From positions 15,184,019 through 15,248,018 of the forward strand of contig NC_084705.1 of the NCBI RefSeq assembly GCF_033807575.1: 64,000 bases of DNA, read 5' to 3'. Below the pieces are notes generated by a model. That model was not told where the DNA came from and ran no database searches. It saw only the letters and a program-made list of their open reading frames with translations. The DNA comes from Cydia pomonella (Eukaryota > Arthropoda > Insecta > Lepidoptera > Tortricidae). Position numbers and translations under genes: made by a program. Below are positions 36,566 through 46,248 of this stretch, piece by piece. How positions within the stretch are numbered: position 1 is the stretch's first letter; each line of letters begins with the position of its first letter.

Positions 36566-37412
36566 GGATGATGTTAAGATTTGAATTTATGTAAATATTT
36601 AAAGCTATGGTACGTGATCATAAGCAGAGGCCGAAATTATCGTGGCAGTTTGAATTGTCATTAGACCCTTCTCATTTATCAACTTCCAATATACCTATAT
36701 CGATACAATGTAGAATACAACACGTTAAAAAAGATTAAAAGTAAAGTTAAATAACAAGCGATCGCTTCCAGATAACTCTGTATCTGTAACTCCTTAAGTA
36801 ACTGAAAATGCGAAATAGGGATATGCAATAAAAACAATGAAAATTTAATAGTTTCACGTTTCAGTTCTGTGTTTATTTTTTCAACGTTACGTTGCTTATT
36901 AAGTTAGGCGGTTCCAAACAGAGCTAGCATACGCGCGAGGCAATTCCCTTTCGCACAAACCGGCCAGTGTAGACGTGTCTCGGCCGAAGAGGAGAGCTCG
37001 GGCGAGGAAAACGCGTGCGCTTAAAAAACATGCTTGAAGTGCGTGGGCAGTTACGACATCAAAATATGATGGCTCAAATTGCACACTGGGCGTTTAGCTG
37101 AACTTGCGATTTTTTTTCTTGGGCAGCACGAGGATAGGTCCAAAAAATAAAAGTGAAAACAACTTGCCGGTTGTTTTCCTTCCTTCACTCCACTTTTATT
37201 TAGGGAAAGGAGCCTAAATAATGGTTATGATCACTAAAACAGCAGACGAAGTCATGGGCAGAAGCTAGTAGTAGTATAAGCTCACAATCGATTTTATAAG
37301 GTCTTTCTCACGAAATTGCCTTGGCCGGCGGCGTGCGCTCTATAAAATATCAATGTTTATTCAATGTTATAAACCAACACGGAGCTTGGAGAAATTTTAG
37401 ATATAGACGGAA
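36566..37412. other. No gene seen
   Basis: A GC-richer stretch at 36895-37110 has a minus-strand frame that I cannot assign and may be a repeat. A small hairpin built on ataaaagtg and cacttttat lies at 37147-37202. Confidence 0.35.
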
Positions 37413-37518
37413 AATATCGTCGCTATACATACTCAACCTCGTATCTATATATTACATATGTATATCAGATACGACTTTGAGTAAGTATAGCGACGATATT
37501 AGATGCCTATAGATTAGG
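37413..37518. mobile_element. Foldback element, copy 1
   Basis: aatatcgtcgctata at the left pairs with tatagcgacgatatt at 37486-37500; the arms extend through actcaacctcgtatct. The sequence from 37426 on recurs at 38735-38826. Confidence 0.65.
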
Positions 37519-37659
37519 CACACTGAGGAGTCTTCAAAATTTCCTTCCTCTTCAAACCAAAATAACTCTCGCTTGTTCACCTTTACTCCCGTTGTTAGAT
37601 TACACCGATACTGCTTTCTTGGACCTTAGTGAGGAGTTACTGGACAAACTCGAGTGATT

Positions 37660-38209
37660 GCAAAATATTTGTATTCGATACATTTTCGGTCTACGTAAGT
37701 TTGATCATGTATCCCAGTTTCGATCTCAGCTTGGCTGGCTTCCGATTCGTTGTCGACGAGATGTACATGTCCTATTATTGCTTTTCAATGTTCTATTCAA
37801 TCCTGCTTCGCCACCTTACCTTTCCGAAAGGTTTAACACATTCACTGCCAGACAAAAAACGGCGCACTACCCCAGAAACCGGTGGTCTATAGCTGCGTAC
37901 AAAACAACCCGCCCAGCGGGTTGTCCGGCATCTGAACAAAGTTCACGAGCGCCCACCAGGTGGGTTCCCGGCAGTGAATGTGTTAATTATTTAGCTGCTG
38001 GTAGTGGTCATCGCCTACGATCACGCACCAATTTTTCACTCACAATTCCTTTCAATACGACGCGCACATACAAGAAATCCTTTACTGTCCATGCCGTTAA
38101 GTTATGGAACGAGATTCCGATGTCCGTGAGGCAATCCCAATCTGTAGCATCACTCAAGGAGAAGCTTAAAAAATTGTGGCTTTCCGATACTTTGGTTACG
38201 ACTTCCTAG
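37660..38209 (+). pseudogene. Non-LTR retrotransposon ORF2 C-terminus, interrupted by a MITE
   Basis: Reads LGWLPIRCRRDVH, LLLLFNVLFNPASPPYLSER, then after a 154-bp interruption RSRTNFSLTIPFNTTRTYKK, SFTVHAVKLWNEIPMSV and SLKEKLKKLW before the stop. This is the usual C-terminal region of CR1/L2-type ORF2. The insertion keeps the frame open, so a single frame spans it, but the inserted residues are not part of the family. Confidence 0.7.
37833..37986. mobile_element. TTAA-flanked MITE inside the LINE fragment
   Basis: Bordered by TTAA at 37833-37836 and 37983-37986, with ends cacattcactgcc and ggcagtgaatgtg exactly complementary. The interior has ggtgggttcccgg near the right end. The LINE coding similarity stops at its left border and resumes after its right border. 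Confidence 0.75.
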
Positions 38210-38404
38210 TTCTATTGAGTATTTCTACTTTTTTAATTTCCTTTACTTTTCTGGTTCGAATTCATATCTATTTATATTATATATTGAATATTTATTTATT
38301 TTGATTTATATATATATGTATGCATTATTTTATGGTTATTTTTCTATCTATGTATATTTGTATCAATGTGTATTCAAAACGTGCATTTAATTAATTTCAG
38401 TGAT

Positions 38405-38535
38405 TGTACAGTCAGCGTCAAATACTTTGTAGCAGTCAAAGTGGCCAAATAGTTCGGTACACCATACTAAATATATGGTGTACCGAACTATTTGGCTACT
38501 TTGGTTGCTACAAAGTATTTGACGCTGACTGTACA
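38405..38535. mobile_element. 131-bp foldback MITE
   Basis: Two arms of about 60 bp (tgtacagtcagcgtcaaata ... ggtacacca and complement) around an 11-nt loop, few mismatches. Confidence 0.8.
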
Positions 38536-38734
38536 CTTTTCTTTGTGTTTGTCATTCATTCACCGTAACTTCTTACTCATTTCCTCAAAGGTTAACTGGA
38601 AGAGATCCCATACAGGGATAACTTCGCCTTTGTTGTATTTAATTTACTCTGTAACTGTTTTTCGTGTTTTTATTTAAATGTACAGTCAAGTATATAAGTA
38701 CATACATACATGAGAAATAGGTACAAAGTACTTT

Positions 38735-38826
38735 TATACTCAACCTCGTATCTACATATGACATACGTATATCAGATATGACTTTGAGTAAGTATAGCGA
38801 CGATATTAGATGCCTATAGATTAGGA
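38735..38826. repeat. Foldback element, copy 2 (left arm missing)
   Basis: Matches 37426-37518 closely, including the non-palindromic tail gatgcctatagattagg, but the outer left arm is absent. Confidence 0.7.
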
Positions 38827-38884
38827 ATAGGTAAGTACGTTTAAATTGAAACTAAAGCAAATGTTAGCAGAGCAATAAACACTG

Positions 38885-38890
38885 TTTATT
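38885..38890 (-). promoter_or_regulatory. Candidate poly(A) signal for Lig3
   Basis: TTTATT on the plus strand is AATAAA on the minus strand, about 150 nt beyond the ligase stop codon. It is the first canonical signal I see downstream, so a short 3' UTR is likely. Confidence 0.5.
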
Positions 38891-39036
38891 ATTTCATAAA
38901 ATATAAAGGAGGTCTAAATTATTTCATTATCCTTAAATTTTAAGGTCGATTTATGAAAGCAGGCAACAGAGTTGTATTAATCTGTCAATAATAAGATATC
39001 AAAATAGTCCGTTGGTACCTACATCAACAAACACCA

Positions 39037-39740
39037 CTAGGGCTCTACAACAACGGCATATTTTGCCGTATCACATAATGCAACCTCATTGATACATTTT
39101 ACCAACCAATTCTTGGTTACGTGTCTTGCGCCTGATACTAGTTTTTTCTTAAGTTTTTGCATTTTTTGAAATTCTATAAACTCTTCGTTATGTACAACGA
39201 AATCTACATCTACTGCACGCATTGATTTAACTACAGTCCCACCATATGCAATCCAATGCCTTTCAAAATTAGTTCTCTTTTTTTCAGATATGCTAATGAA
39301 ATCTGGGTAAAAACCTAATCGTTTATTTTTAAAAATATCTGGCAATGGATTTTCTGGTTGCGTTTGGTATTTTAATGCTTTGCTATCTCGCTCACTTGTG
39401 TTACTAGTATCACTTATAGTATCTGATGAACTAGATATATTTAAATCCTCCTTTTTCTTTACTTTATCTTTCTTTAAAAACGAGTCTATTTTAGGGAGTT
39501 TCAAGGTAGGACTTTCTTTAATTTTTTTCTTTGGTGGTTCATACGAATCGTTTGCAGTAGCAGCTAGTTTGTTTAAAAGTGAGACATCTGTTTTCTCTTT
39601 TGACGTTTTATATAAATTCCTCAGCTCATCTAAGTTAGTTGCTGTTTTCCAATCCTTATCATTCCTTATTTTCGTGACTCTTGGAAACCTTACTGATATT
39701 CCGTCAGCAGTGTGGATGTTTGCTTTTGTAAACTCGGTAC
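39037..39740 (-). CDS. Lig3: Lig3 exon 4: end of OB fold, linker, BRCT domain
   Basis: Starts after cttttacag with TEFTKANIHTADGISVRFPR (motif VI region, the last catalytic motif). A basic and serine-rich linker follows (KKKIKES, KKDKVKKKED, SSSSDTISDTS), then a BRCT domain from about residue 815 with the expected WLVKC near its end. The stop codon is at 39037-39039. The open frame continues upstream past the acceptor, but that part is intron without family similarity. The linker holds a short IDSFLKK motif reported separately. Confidence 0.93.
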
Positions 39741-42700
39741 CTGTAAAAGCGAAATAGGTATACCTACTTAATAGGAACAAGTAAGCAGTTACAAGAGGAT
39801 ACTCTGTTTTTTTTATGATCAGAATTTTTCTAAACTCAAAAGTAGTGGTAATTATTTTTTCTTCCGTAATGCTAGGGTTTCTATGATATCTAATATTGCG
39901 GTACAATAATATGTGAACGACACCATAATTGGGTGCATAGTTAGTCAGATTTAATTTTGGAGGAAAAAGCTTACCACTAATGTAGGGTTATAAAATTTCT
40001 AATTAGAAAACAGCAGGGTATAGTAACTAACAAGGAAGGGTACCCAACTGTCCGACTCGGATTTGATTCATTTTGATATATGTTATAGAGTAGTCTAAAA
40101 TAACGGACACGTATTTTTTTTAGCTGCCCAAACTCAACCTGTTAGGAGAAAATGGCCTTCAAAGTACTAAAAAGTTACTAAATCTTCTAACTCCTATAGA
40201 AAGTGATGCTCAAGCAACTTGCTAGTTAATGGCTGGTTTGAGTATATCTCTTATCGCTAAAGTTACACATAAAGACGTATTTTTTTAGGAAAACTTGAGT
40301 TTAAGCAGATATAACAAAACACGTGCTCATTATTTTTTGCTGCTTTCAAACATATACTCAAACCAGCCATTAACTAGCAAGTTGCTTGAGCATCACTTTC
40401 TATAGGAGTTAGAAGATTTAGTAACTTTTTAGTACTTTGAAGGCCATTTTCTCCTAATAGGTTGAGTTTGGGCAGCTAAAAAAAAAATACGTGTCCGTTA
40501 TTTTAGACTACTCTATAACATATATCAAAATGAATCAAATCGGAGTCGGACAGTTGGGTACCCTTCCTTGTAAGTATATAAGTTATATTTTCATTCTGTT
40601 TGTAATGTGAAACTATACTACAGTTTCACATTAGACACAGAATGAAAATATAACTCATTAAATACACGTCTTTACAATGTCCATACCCTTAACTTATCGT
40701 CAAAACGAATAACTGACTAGTTATTCGTTTTGACGAGAAAATTACTTAGCTGATTTCAGTCATTTTAATCACACTTCAGACAATAGTTTAGTTCAATTAT
40801 TTTATAATGGCTTGACATAAATTTAAAAAATAATGAACAATTCACAATTCTTAGGGAACATTCGAACTTGCGACTTTTTGGAACACCAGTCCAATAGCTC
40901 TTAACCAACTGAGCTTCGACAAATCTTTTCATTCCTTCCTTTGTGTTTACACGCCTTAAGGATGCGTATAGTACCGTAAAAATGTTATATCTTGATGGTA
41001 CCGGAGTCTCAAGTAATTAATTATAACATACCAGTAATTTCCCATACAGGTTGCTCCTTCGGGTCTTTAGCCACAAAGTCTGGTACTAGTCCCTTGTTAC
41101 AATCCAACCAGGATGGTATTTTGTTACTGTCCTGAGAAATCTTCAACATGAGTGGTCCAAGCTCCTTCTGAAGCCTCTCTAGTGTGCTGTCATCATGGCC
41201 GGTGTGGACTTTTGTAACAGTCACCCATTTGTTGCGACGGGTGTCCAAGCAACCCATAAGGAACACTGACATCATGCCACCTTTCTTGCCAGTTCCTGGA
41301 AGACAAAAAAATAGAGTTAAATTGTATTTGTTCATAATTGTGTATGTAATTACCTCTTACAAGTCCCTCTGATATTATTCAAACTACTCAGAATTCTAGA
41401 CACATTTTTAAACGTTTTGTTGGCCTAGATCTAAAACTAAAAAGCACGAATTTTGTTTTTAACGCAACTGAGTTTAATAATAAAAAATATATTTTCGCTT
41501 CTCATGCTCGTAAAAATCACATTTAAATCGCGTGTAAGCGACATGAAATTGCTTATTATGCTCTAGACTCTAGAGCATAGAATAAAATCATCTATCATCA
41601 AAATCTGCCATACAAATTGCCTGCCCTGCCGGCGCGCCCCTGAGACCGATTATCTTTAGTATTGAACAAATACGGTAAAACCACCCAAAAATATTGTAAA
41701 TTTTCCTCACAATCGAAATGAAAAGCAGAGCTCAGGCATAAATGTCAATTTTTATCCTCGACTATATGTCACGCAAAATAGGCGCAAGTCGTCGAGTTGC
41801 GGAAAATCGCCCGTATACAATACAATCCTCTACTATATTGGTCCTCACAGTGCAAAAGAGAATCCTTTTTAAGCCACTTTTTGTGTTTTTTCTCTAGTTC
41901 AGAATTCCCCACAGATTCGCAAAATAAACAACTACACTGGCTAGGAGAAATGATTTCAAGATTATGCATAATATACTTCAGACGAGAAACAGTTGTGCCC
42001 CATCAACTCTCAATAGTGTTTAAGAAACAACTCTCAATTGACAAGGTTCTAAGGTTTCAAATAAATAGGGTCAACTATGTTCAACAACTGAAGCCATACT
42101 TACCAAACCAAGCTCCTAGTACAACCAGATCAGCAGTGTCAGCCATGGCCCCACCAAACAAATAATCCTTTTTAACTTTAAGCCAATGCCTCTTTCCAGG
42201 TTCATAAGTTGATTCCAGATCCTTAAGCACCAGTCCCTCCAATCCAAGTTGCAGCACCTGAAAATTTTATTTATAACTATAATTTTTATTATGCATAGAT
42301 TTTGGTAAAATTTGGCACACAGAGAACTATAAAGCATTATGCCATACATTTTTTTATGCTAGAAACAAATCAGTGTTCCATACTATTACCTATGGCCAGT
42401 ACTTTATAGTTATCCCTTGGAGTGGTAGGCTGTCGACTCCCGACCAATTATGTCATTTGAATTTCAAATTTGATTAATTGAAATAGAATCAAAATTCCAA
42501 TAACTCAATAATGACATATGCCATTTGAAAAGTTATGTAAATAACAGACTATACAAAAGTATGAGATACAGGCTTGAATCATTCCAAGGCGCTTATCAAG
42601 GCCTTCAGCAAAAAAGCGGCCTCGAACGCCTTAGCGCTATCTAGGAACCAACTGCGCAACTTGGTAAGGGTGCTTACTGGGCACTGCGGCCTAAATAAGC

Positions 42701-44818
42701 ACATGCTCACTATGGGGAAACGTGACATGGGGCGGTGCAGACTCTGCATGGAGGCAGAGGAGACGCCTTTGCACATCCTCGCAGAGTGCCCTTGCCTAAT
42801 GTGCACTTGTGACTCAATTCTGGGCAGACACATATTACGTCCGGAGGAGGTAAGGTCTCTCGAGATCAAGAAGATCCTGCAGCTGTTTAAAGTTGCAGGT
42901 TTGGATCAAGAGTTGTAGTAGGTGGCGATCACAATAGATCAGGAATGGTCGCAGTGATATTTAGGCTGTAGAGCCTTACATAGCCCCTAGATGTAGCTCC
43001 TAACAAAGAAGAAGAAGAAGAAAGTATGAGGAAGAGGAGGGGCAGTATCAGATTTGCAGTTTTGGCCACCCTAGGTCCCACGCCCTGTAGGAACTAGTAG
43101 CCGCCCCTAATGTCTTGCCACTCTAGTCCCAGCCCTACTGGGCCTTAGGGCAAATCCGGCACTGAGGAAGAAGTAAATATATATATATGTTAGGTATATA
43201 TATTATTGTATACATTTTTACAAACCTCAGCAATCATCTTGGCTAAGTCAGCTGGTTTTTCTATTAATTGCTGCTCTGAAAACATAACATGGTTGGTCAC
43301 TTCCACCATATTTTCATGTAATATCTGTCTTCTTTTCCTTATTGGCAGATCAATCAAGACTTTTCCATTGTAGTAAAGGCAATCAAATACAAACAAGCAC
43401 ACCTGAGCATCTTTGAATTCTGACTGTTTATGTATTCCCAATGTACCAAACGGTAGCGGTTTGCCAGTGTTCACATCTACCATCAAAACTTCAGCATCTA
43501 ATATCAAATCTACTCCTTTTGGAAATGCTTGAGGAAGGTAATCTTTAAAATGATTGACTTTGTGTGGCATCACTGGCTTCAAAGCTCTAGAAAAATATTT
43601 AAATTCATTGTCTTTTTTATGTACTTGCACTCTCTCTCCATCATATTTAATTTCAGAGAACATTCCATTAGGACATTTTTTCATAGCCATTTCTATTGAT
43701 TTACAAGCTTCAGCAAGCATTGGTAATACTGGAGTCATAAGAGTGAGCTTAGCACTGACACCTTTTTGAACAACATCTTTATGCTTGATTCCGCTGCTTT
43801 CTGACAGAATTCTGTCTATAACCATTCCAAGGTCTCTTGAGGTTTGGAATACATTATAAGCGTCTGGATGAACACCTTCCAAAATATGTTTTGGCCCCGC
43901 ATTAATCCGCAAATCCCCTTTAATTAGGCGAATAAGCATTTTAAGGTCATCTGAAGTGCATTTGTTTACAATTTTCTTAAAGTGATATATCTGTTCATCT
44001 TCTTTTGTTAATTTCGATAGCCTTTCAAGAAATTCTTCCACATCTTGCATAGACAAAGTACTTTCAGTGCTTGGTTGAAATTTTTTAGATTTAGAAAAAA
44101 AATAAGTAATAGTATCTGCCACATCTCCATTTTCCAAATGTGTTAGCATATCATCCTGGTCAGTATGGAATATTCTAGAAAATAATTTTACAAGTTGCTT
44201 ACTTTTTAAGTTGTAAACCCGCTTAGTGACTTGGGGCAGTAACAGTTTACACCACAATGCGATATCGCCTTTAAATGTGTTCCCATCGGAACCTTTTCTA
44301 AAATAATTATTTACGACTGCCGTTTTTTCAGTATATGCATCAACTCTAGCTATTTTTTTGCACAACTGAGCGAACTGTGAAAAATTATCATCCTCTGTCT
44401 TAATATCAGTCTGGTTTTCCAAGTCTTTAGAAGGACTGGTACTTGCAACCATAGGTTTTGGTATCGACTCATTTTTTAAAACCTTAGCTGTGTATTTACC
44501 ACTATTTTTCTCAGCATACACTTTCTCCATTTCGTTTATTTTTTTAAGGATAAACTCTTGATCTTCCTTGCTCATAGCCGCCCAATTGCCTATATCATCG
44601 ATGGAATCTATCCGTTTTGTGGTAGGCCGCTGTTTTATCAAAACATTCATTAAGCAGTCGACGTGGTGCCATGATTTCATTTGTTGATTCTCTCCGTAAG
44701 GGCTAGCGACTATTTTCGCCATGCGAATTTCTCCACTAGGACAGTTACCTTTGCAGCCCTTACACGAAGCTCGGCTGCCCTTTGCACGATCTACGTAGAA
44801 TGGCGTAAACTCTGCCAT
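39037..44818 (-). CDS. Lig3: DNA ligase III, four coding exons (complete)
   Basis: ATP-dependent DNA ligase that seals nicks in single-strand-break and base-excision repair; family members also act in mitochondria and usually bind XRCC1 through the BRCT domain. Exons are complement(43226..44818), (42104..42257), (41032..41295) and (39037..39740). Lengths 1593+154+264+704 sum to 2715 nt, exactly 904 codons plus stop, and every intron is GT-AG. Domain order is PARP-type zinc finger (about 1-95), DNA-binding domain (about 180-340), nucleotidyltransferase (about 350-555), OB fold (about 556-700), lysine/serine-rich linker, BRCT (about 815-904). The start ATG has A at -3 and G at +4. No mitochondrial leader is encoded ahead of the finger; in vertebrates that comes from an upstream start in the same mRNA, which I cannot see here. 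Vertebrate LIG3 is about 1000 residues with its leader. Identification is by recognised family sequence throughout. Confidence 0.95.
40031..40570. mobile_element. 540-bp MITE with about 217-bp inverted arms, TAA duplication
   Basis: Inside Lig3 intron 3. Arms 40031-40246 and 40353-40570 are almost exact complements, starting caaggaagggtaccc. TAA flanks both ends (40028-40030 and 40571-40573), as expected for a 3-bp target duplication of PIF/Harbinger-type elements. Low arm divergence suggests recent insertion. No coding. Confidence 0.8.
40581..40655. repeat. 75-bp foldback in Lig3 intron 3
   Basis: agttatattttcattctg pairs with cagaatgaaaatataact and the match continues through taatgtgaaact; the loop is about 8 nt. 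It begins 10 bp after the large MITE. Confidence 0.8.
40697..40736. repeat. Perfect 18-bp hairpin in Lig3 intron 3
   Basis: tcgtcaaaacgaataact, loop gact, then the exact reverse complement. Confidence 0.85.
40850..40925 (-). repeat. tRNA-like SINE head or tRNA relic
   Basis: On the minus strand, aagctcagttggttaagag matches a pol III A box and agttcgaatgttcc a B box at tRNA-like spacing. The acceptor stem does not pair, so it is not a working tRNA. Confidence 0.5.
41032..41295 (-). CDS. Lig3: Lig3 exon 3: OB-fold domain
   Basis: A 264-nt exon bordered by cttccag and gtatgt on the minus strand. It reads GTGKKGGMMSVFLMGC, then KWVTVTKVHTGHDD, ending in VWEIT plus one base of a glycine codon. 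This is the oligonucleotide-binding fold that closes over the nick. The next exon supplies the remaining two bases, restoring ITGTEF where vertebrate ligase III has ITGAEF. Confidence 0.93.
42104..42257 (-). CDS. Lig3: Lig3 exon 2: motif IV and V region
   Basis: A 154-nt exon bordered by ttttcag and gtaagt on the minus strand. It encodes GLEGLVLKD (motif IV), TYEPGKRHWLKVKKDY (motif V) and then MADTADLVVLGAWFG, where the catalytic core joins the OB fold. The following intron falls in phase 1. It is too short and lacks a start codon, so it is found only by splicing logic and family similarity. Confidence 0.93.
42566..43020 (+). mobile_element. Truncated non-LTR retrotransposon in Lig3 intron 1, with 10-bp target duplication
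   Basis: The coding part (42574-42918) reads SRNQLRNLVRVLTGHCGLNK, GRCRLCMEAEETPLHILAEC and EVRSLEIKKILQLFK then stop. This is the RNase H/C-terminal region of a non-LTR ORF2 (the CRxC...H...C knuckle is typical). A 100-bp 3' UTR ends in a GAA repeat tail. AAAGTATGAG occurs at 42556-42565 and again at 43021-43030, a textbook target-site duplication. It lies antisense to Lig3. Confidence 0.85.
43226..44818 (-). CDS. Lig3: Lig3 exon 1: zinc finger, DNA-binding domain, catalytic core
   Basis: Encodes residues 1-531. The zinc finger has ligands C19, C22, H52 and C55 (C-x2-C-x29-H-x2-C), the PARP-type nick sensor typical of ligase III and absent from ligases I and IV. The adenylated lysine is K391 in the motif KYDGER. 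Downstream lie LDAEV (motif III region) and CLFVFDCLYYN. The donor was placed at GAG|gtttgt so that the ending A-E joins V-L-Q of the next exon, matching the family. An in-frame reading past the donor adds a short unrelated tail and was rejected. Confidence 0.95.
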
Positions 44819-45060
44819 GATTTATTTACTTAAAAATATAACTTATAAACTTTGTCCCAACAATCACATAATAAGTACGTTTAAACGGGTCGCGGGTCGA
44901 TATGATAAATAAAAGTAAAGTAAACAATAATTTCCTATTTTCCTCTAATGACGACTGACATTACTGACAACCTCGCCGGACTGACACTACTGACGGTGAC
45001 AGCCACCCACAATGACACTGGAGTCAAACGTCAAACGTCCTACATTCCAATACACGCAAA
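44819..45060 (-). promoter_or_regulatory. 5' flank and likely promoter of Lig3
   Basis: Sequence immediately upstream of the ligase ATG. The first 60 nt are AT-rich and could be 5' UTR, followed by a GC-richer patch around 44885-44905 (gggtcgcgggtcg). No TATA box or clear initiator was found, as expected for a broadly expressed repair gene. Assignment is by position only. Confidence 0.35.
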
Positions 45061-45303
45061 TATAGCGCATGCGTAGTAATAAAGTGTCCAGCGATTGATT
45101 TGGCGCGTGGCTGATTCAGACTATTCAGAGGGCTCTTCATGCATATTCGAACGATAGAGCGGCAGATAACGAAATTTCGAATATCGTGTTTCGCGGTAGG
45201 CCTTCAGATGCCCTGCAGGATTTTAAAGTGTTCTAGGGATGTGCAGTTTTCGAGTTTTTAATTTATCGATTTAATATAATCAATTATTTATCTTGTCAAA
45301 AAA

Positions 45304-45703
45304 GTGCAGGTCATTGGCAAGAGGTCTGAAGGGGTGTCCTTGGTTCCTTGGAGCTTGGGACGGATGTTAGTGTGGGATGCTACCTGCGTAAACACACTGG
45401 CACCGTCCCACCTCCAACGGACTAAGGTAAAAGCGGGCGCAGCGGTGGAAAGCGCCGAAATTTTGAAACGTAATAAATATAAGAGCCTCGGTAGAGGGTA
45501 CCATTTTGTACCATTTGGCTTTGAAACTCTAGGTCCATGGGGTCCCAGCGCGCACAAGTTTTTTGGAGAAATCGCGAAACGTCTGGTTGACGTAACTGGT
45601 GACCGTCTTCCTCGCAAAACGTATCAGTATTGCGATACAACGAGGAAATGCCGCCAGCATCCTTGGTACAACGCCTCAAGGGCCTATTTTAGATATAAGC
45701 TAG
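45304..45703 (+). pseudogene. Retrotransposon C-terminal fragment (VWDATC...LGPWGP family), copy 1
   Basis: Reads LVWDATCVNTLAPSHLQRT, HFVPFGFETLGPWGPSA and EIAKRLVDVTGD; then the frame changes near 45605 and continues AKRISIAIQRGNAASILGT to a stop at 45701. I recognise this as the end of a reverse-transcriptase-associated protein widespread in invertebrate genomes. 5'-truncated. A longer frame (to 45765) exists only because of the frameshift. It lies between the Lig3 start and the first visible CUB exon. Confidence 0.6.
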
Positions 45704-46061
45704 TTATAGTAATCATCTGTATATATCCATTATGTATATTGTTATTGTATATAATTACTGAATAACATAGGCACCTACGAGTATTATAAATTTAATATAG
45801 GATTTCATAGGACAAAAATATTTTTTGTCTAGTCTGTCTAATTCTGAGAGCTTACCTCGAAAATCTGCAATAGTAATCTCTATCACTCGGCCTCTAGGTA
45901 GATAAAAAATTTTCTGTTTTCGAAGAAGGTCTGGATTCATATCCCATATGGAGATTGTGTTGATTTGTTCTAAGCACAGCTTTAAATAAAAGTTTCATTT
46001 TATATACCTACTCGGTTTTCCTATAGGTTGCTGTGATGGTAATAACTTTATTTTGTTTCAG

Positions 46062-46248
46062 CTTCATCCTGTCACCAAGAGTTCAGCAGCGATGTCACGA
46101 AGCATGGCACCTTCACATCTCCTCACTACCCGTCTCCATACCCTCCAAATACTCATTGCCATTACGAGTTTTTTGGACGTGGAAAGGAGCGCGTTAGATT
46201 AATATTTCAAGATTTTTATTTACATAAGTCTGCTGACGGTTCTTTAGA
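46062..46248 (+). CDS. CUB gene exon: first half of CUB domain A
   Basis: Acceptor tttgtttcag, donor gtaagt. In the CUB frame it reads CHQEFSSD, GTFTSPHYPSPYPPN and CHYEF, then GKERVRLIFQDFYL. The SPxYPxxYPxN-x-C core is diagnostic of a CUB domain. Another frame is also open across this exon but makes no recognisable protein. The exon ends two bases into the codon that precedes the third cysteine. Confidence 0.88.

Noticed and set aside
36899..37084. 61-codon minus-strand frame
   Set aside because: Frame seems incidental to a GC-rich dispersed sequence; no recognised protein.
40850..40925. Possible functional tRNA gene on the minus strand
   Set aside because: A and B boxes are present but the acceptor stem does not pair and the anticodon arm is irregular; treated as a SINE head or relic.
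41769..42165. Frames on both strands in Lig3 intron 2, one with a C-x2-C-like start
   Set aside because: They cross the well-supported exon 2 border and have no family similarity; the minus-strand CLFCES motif is isolated.
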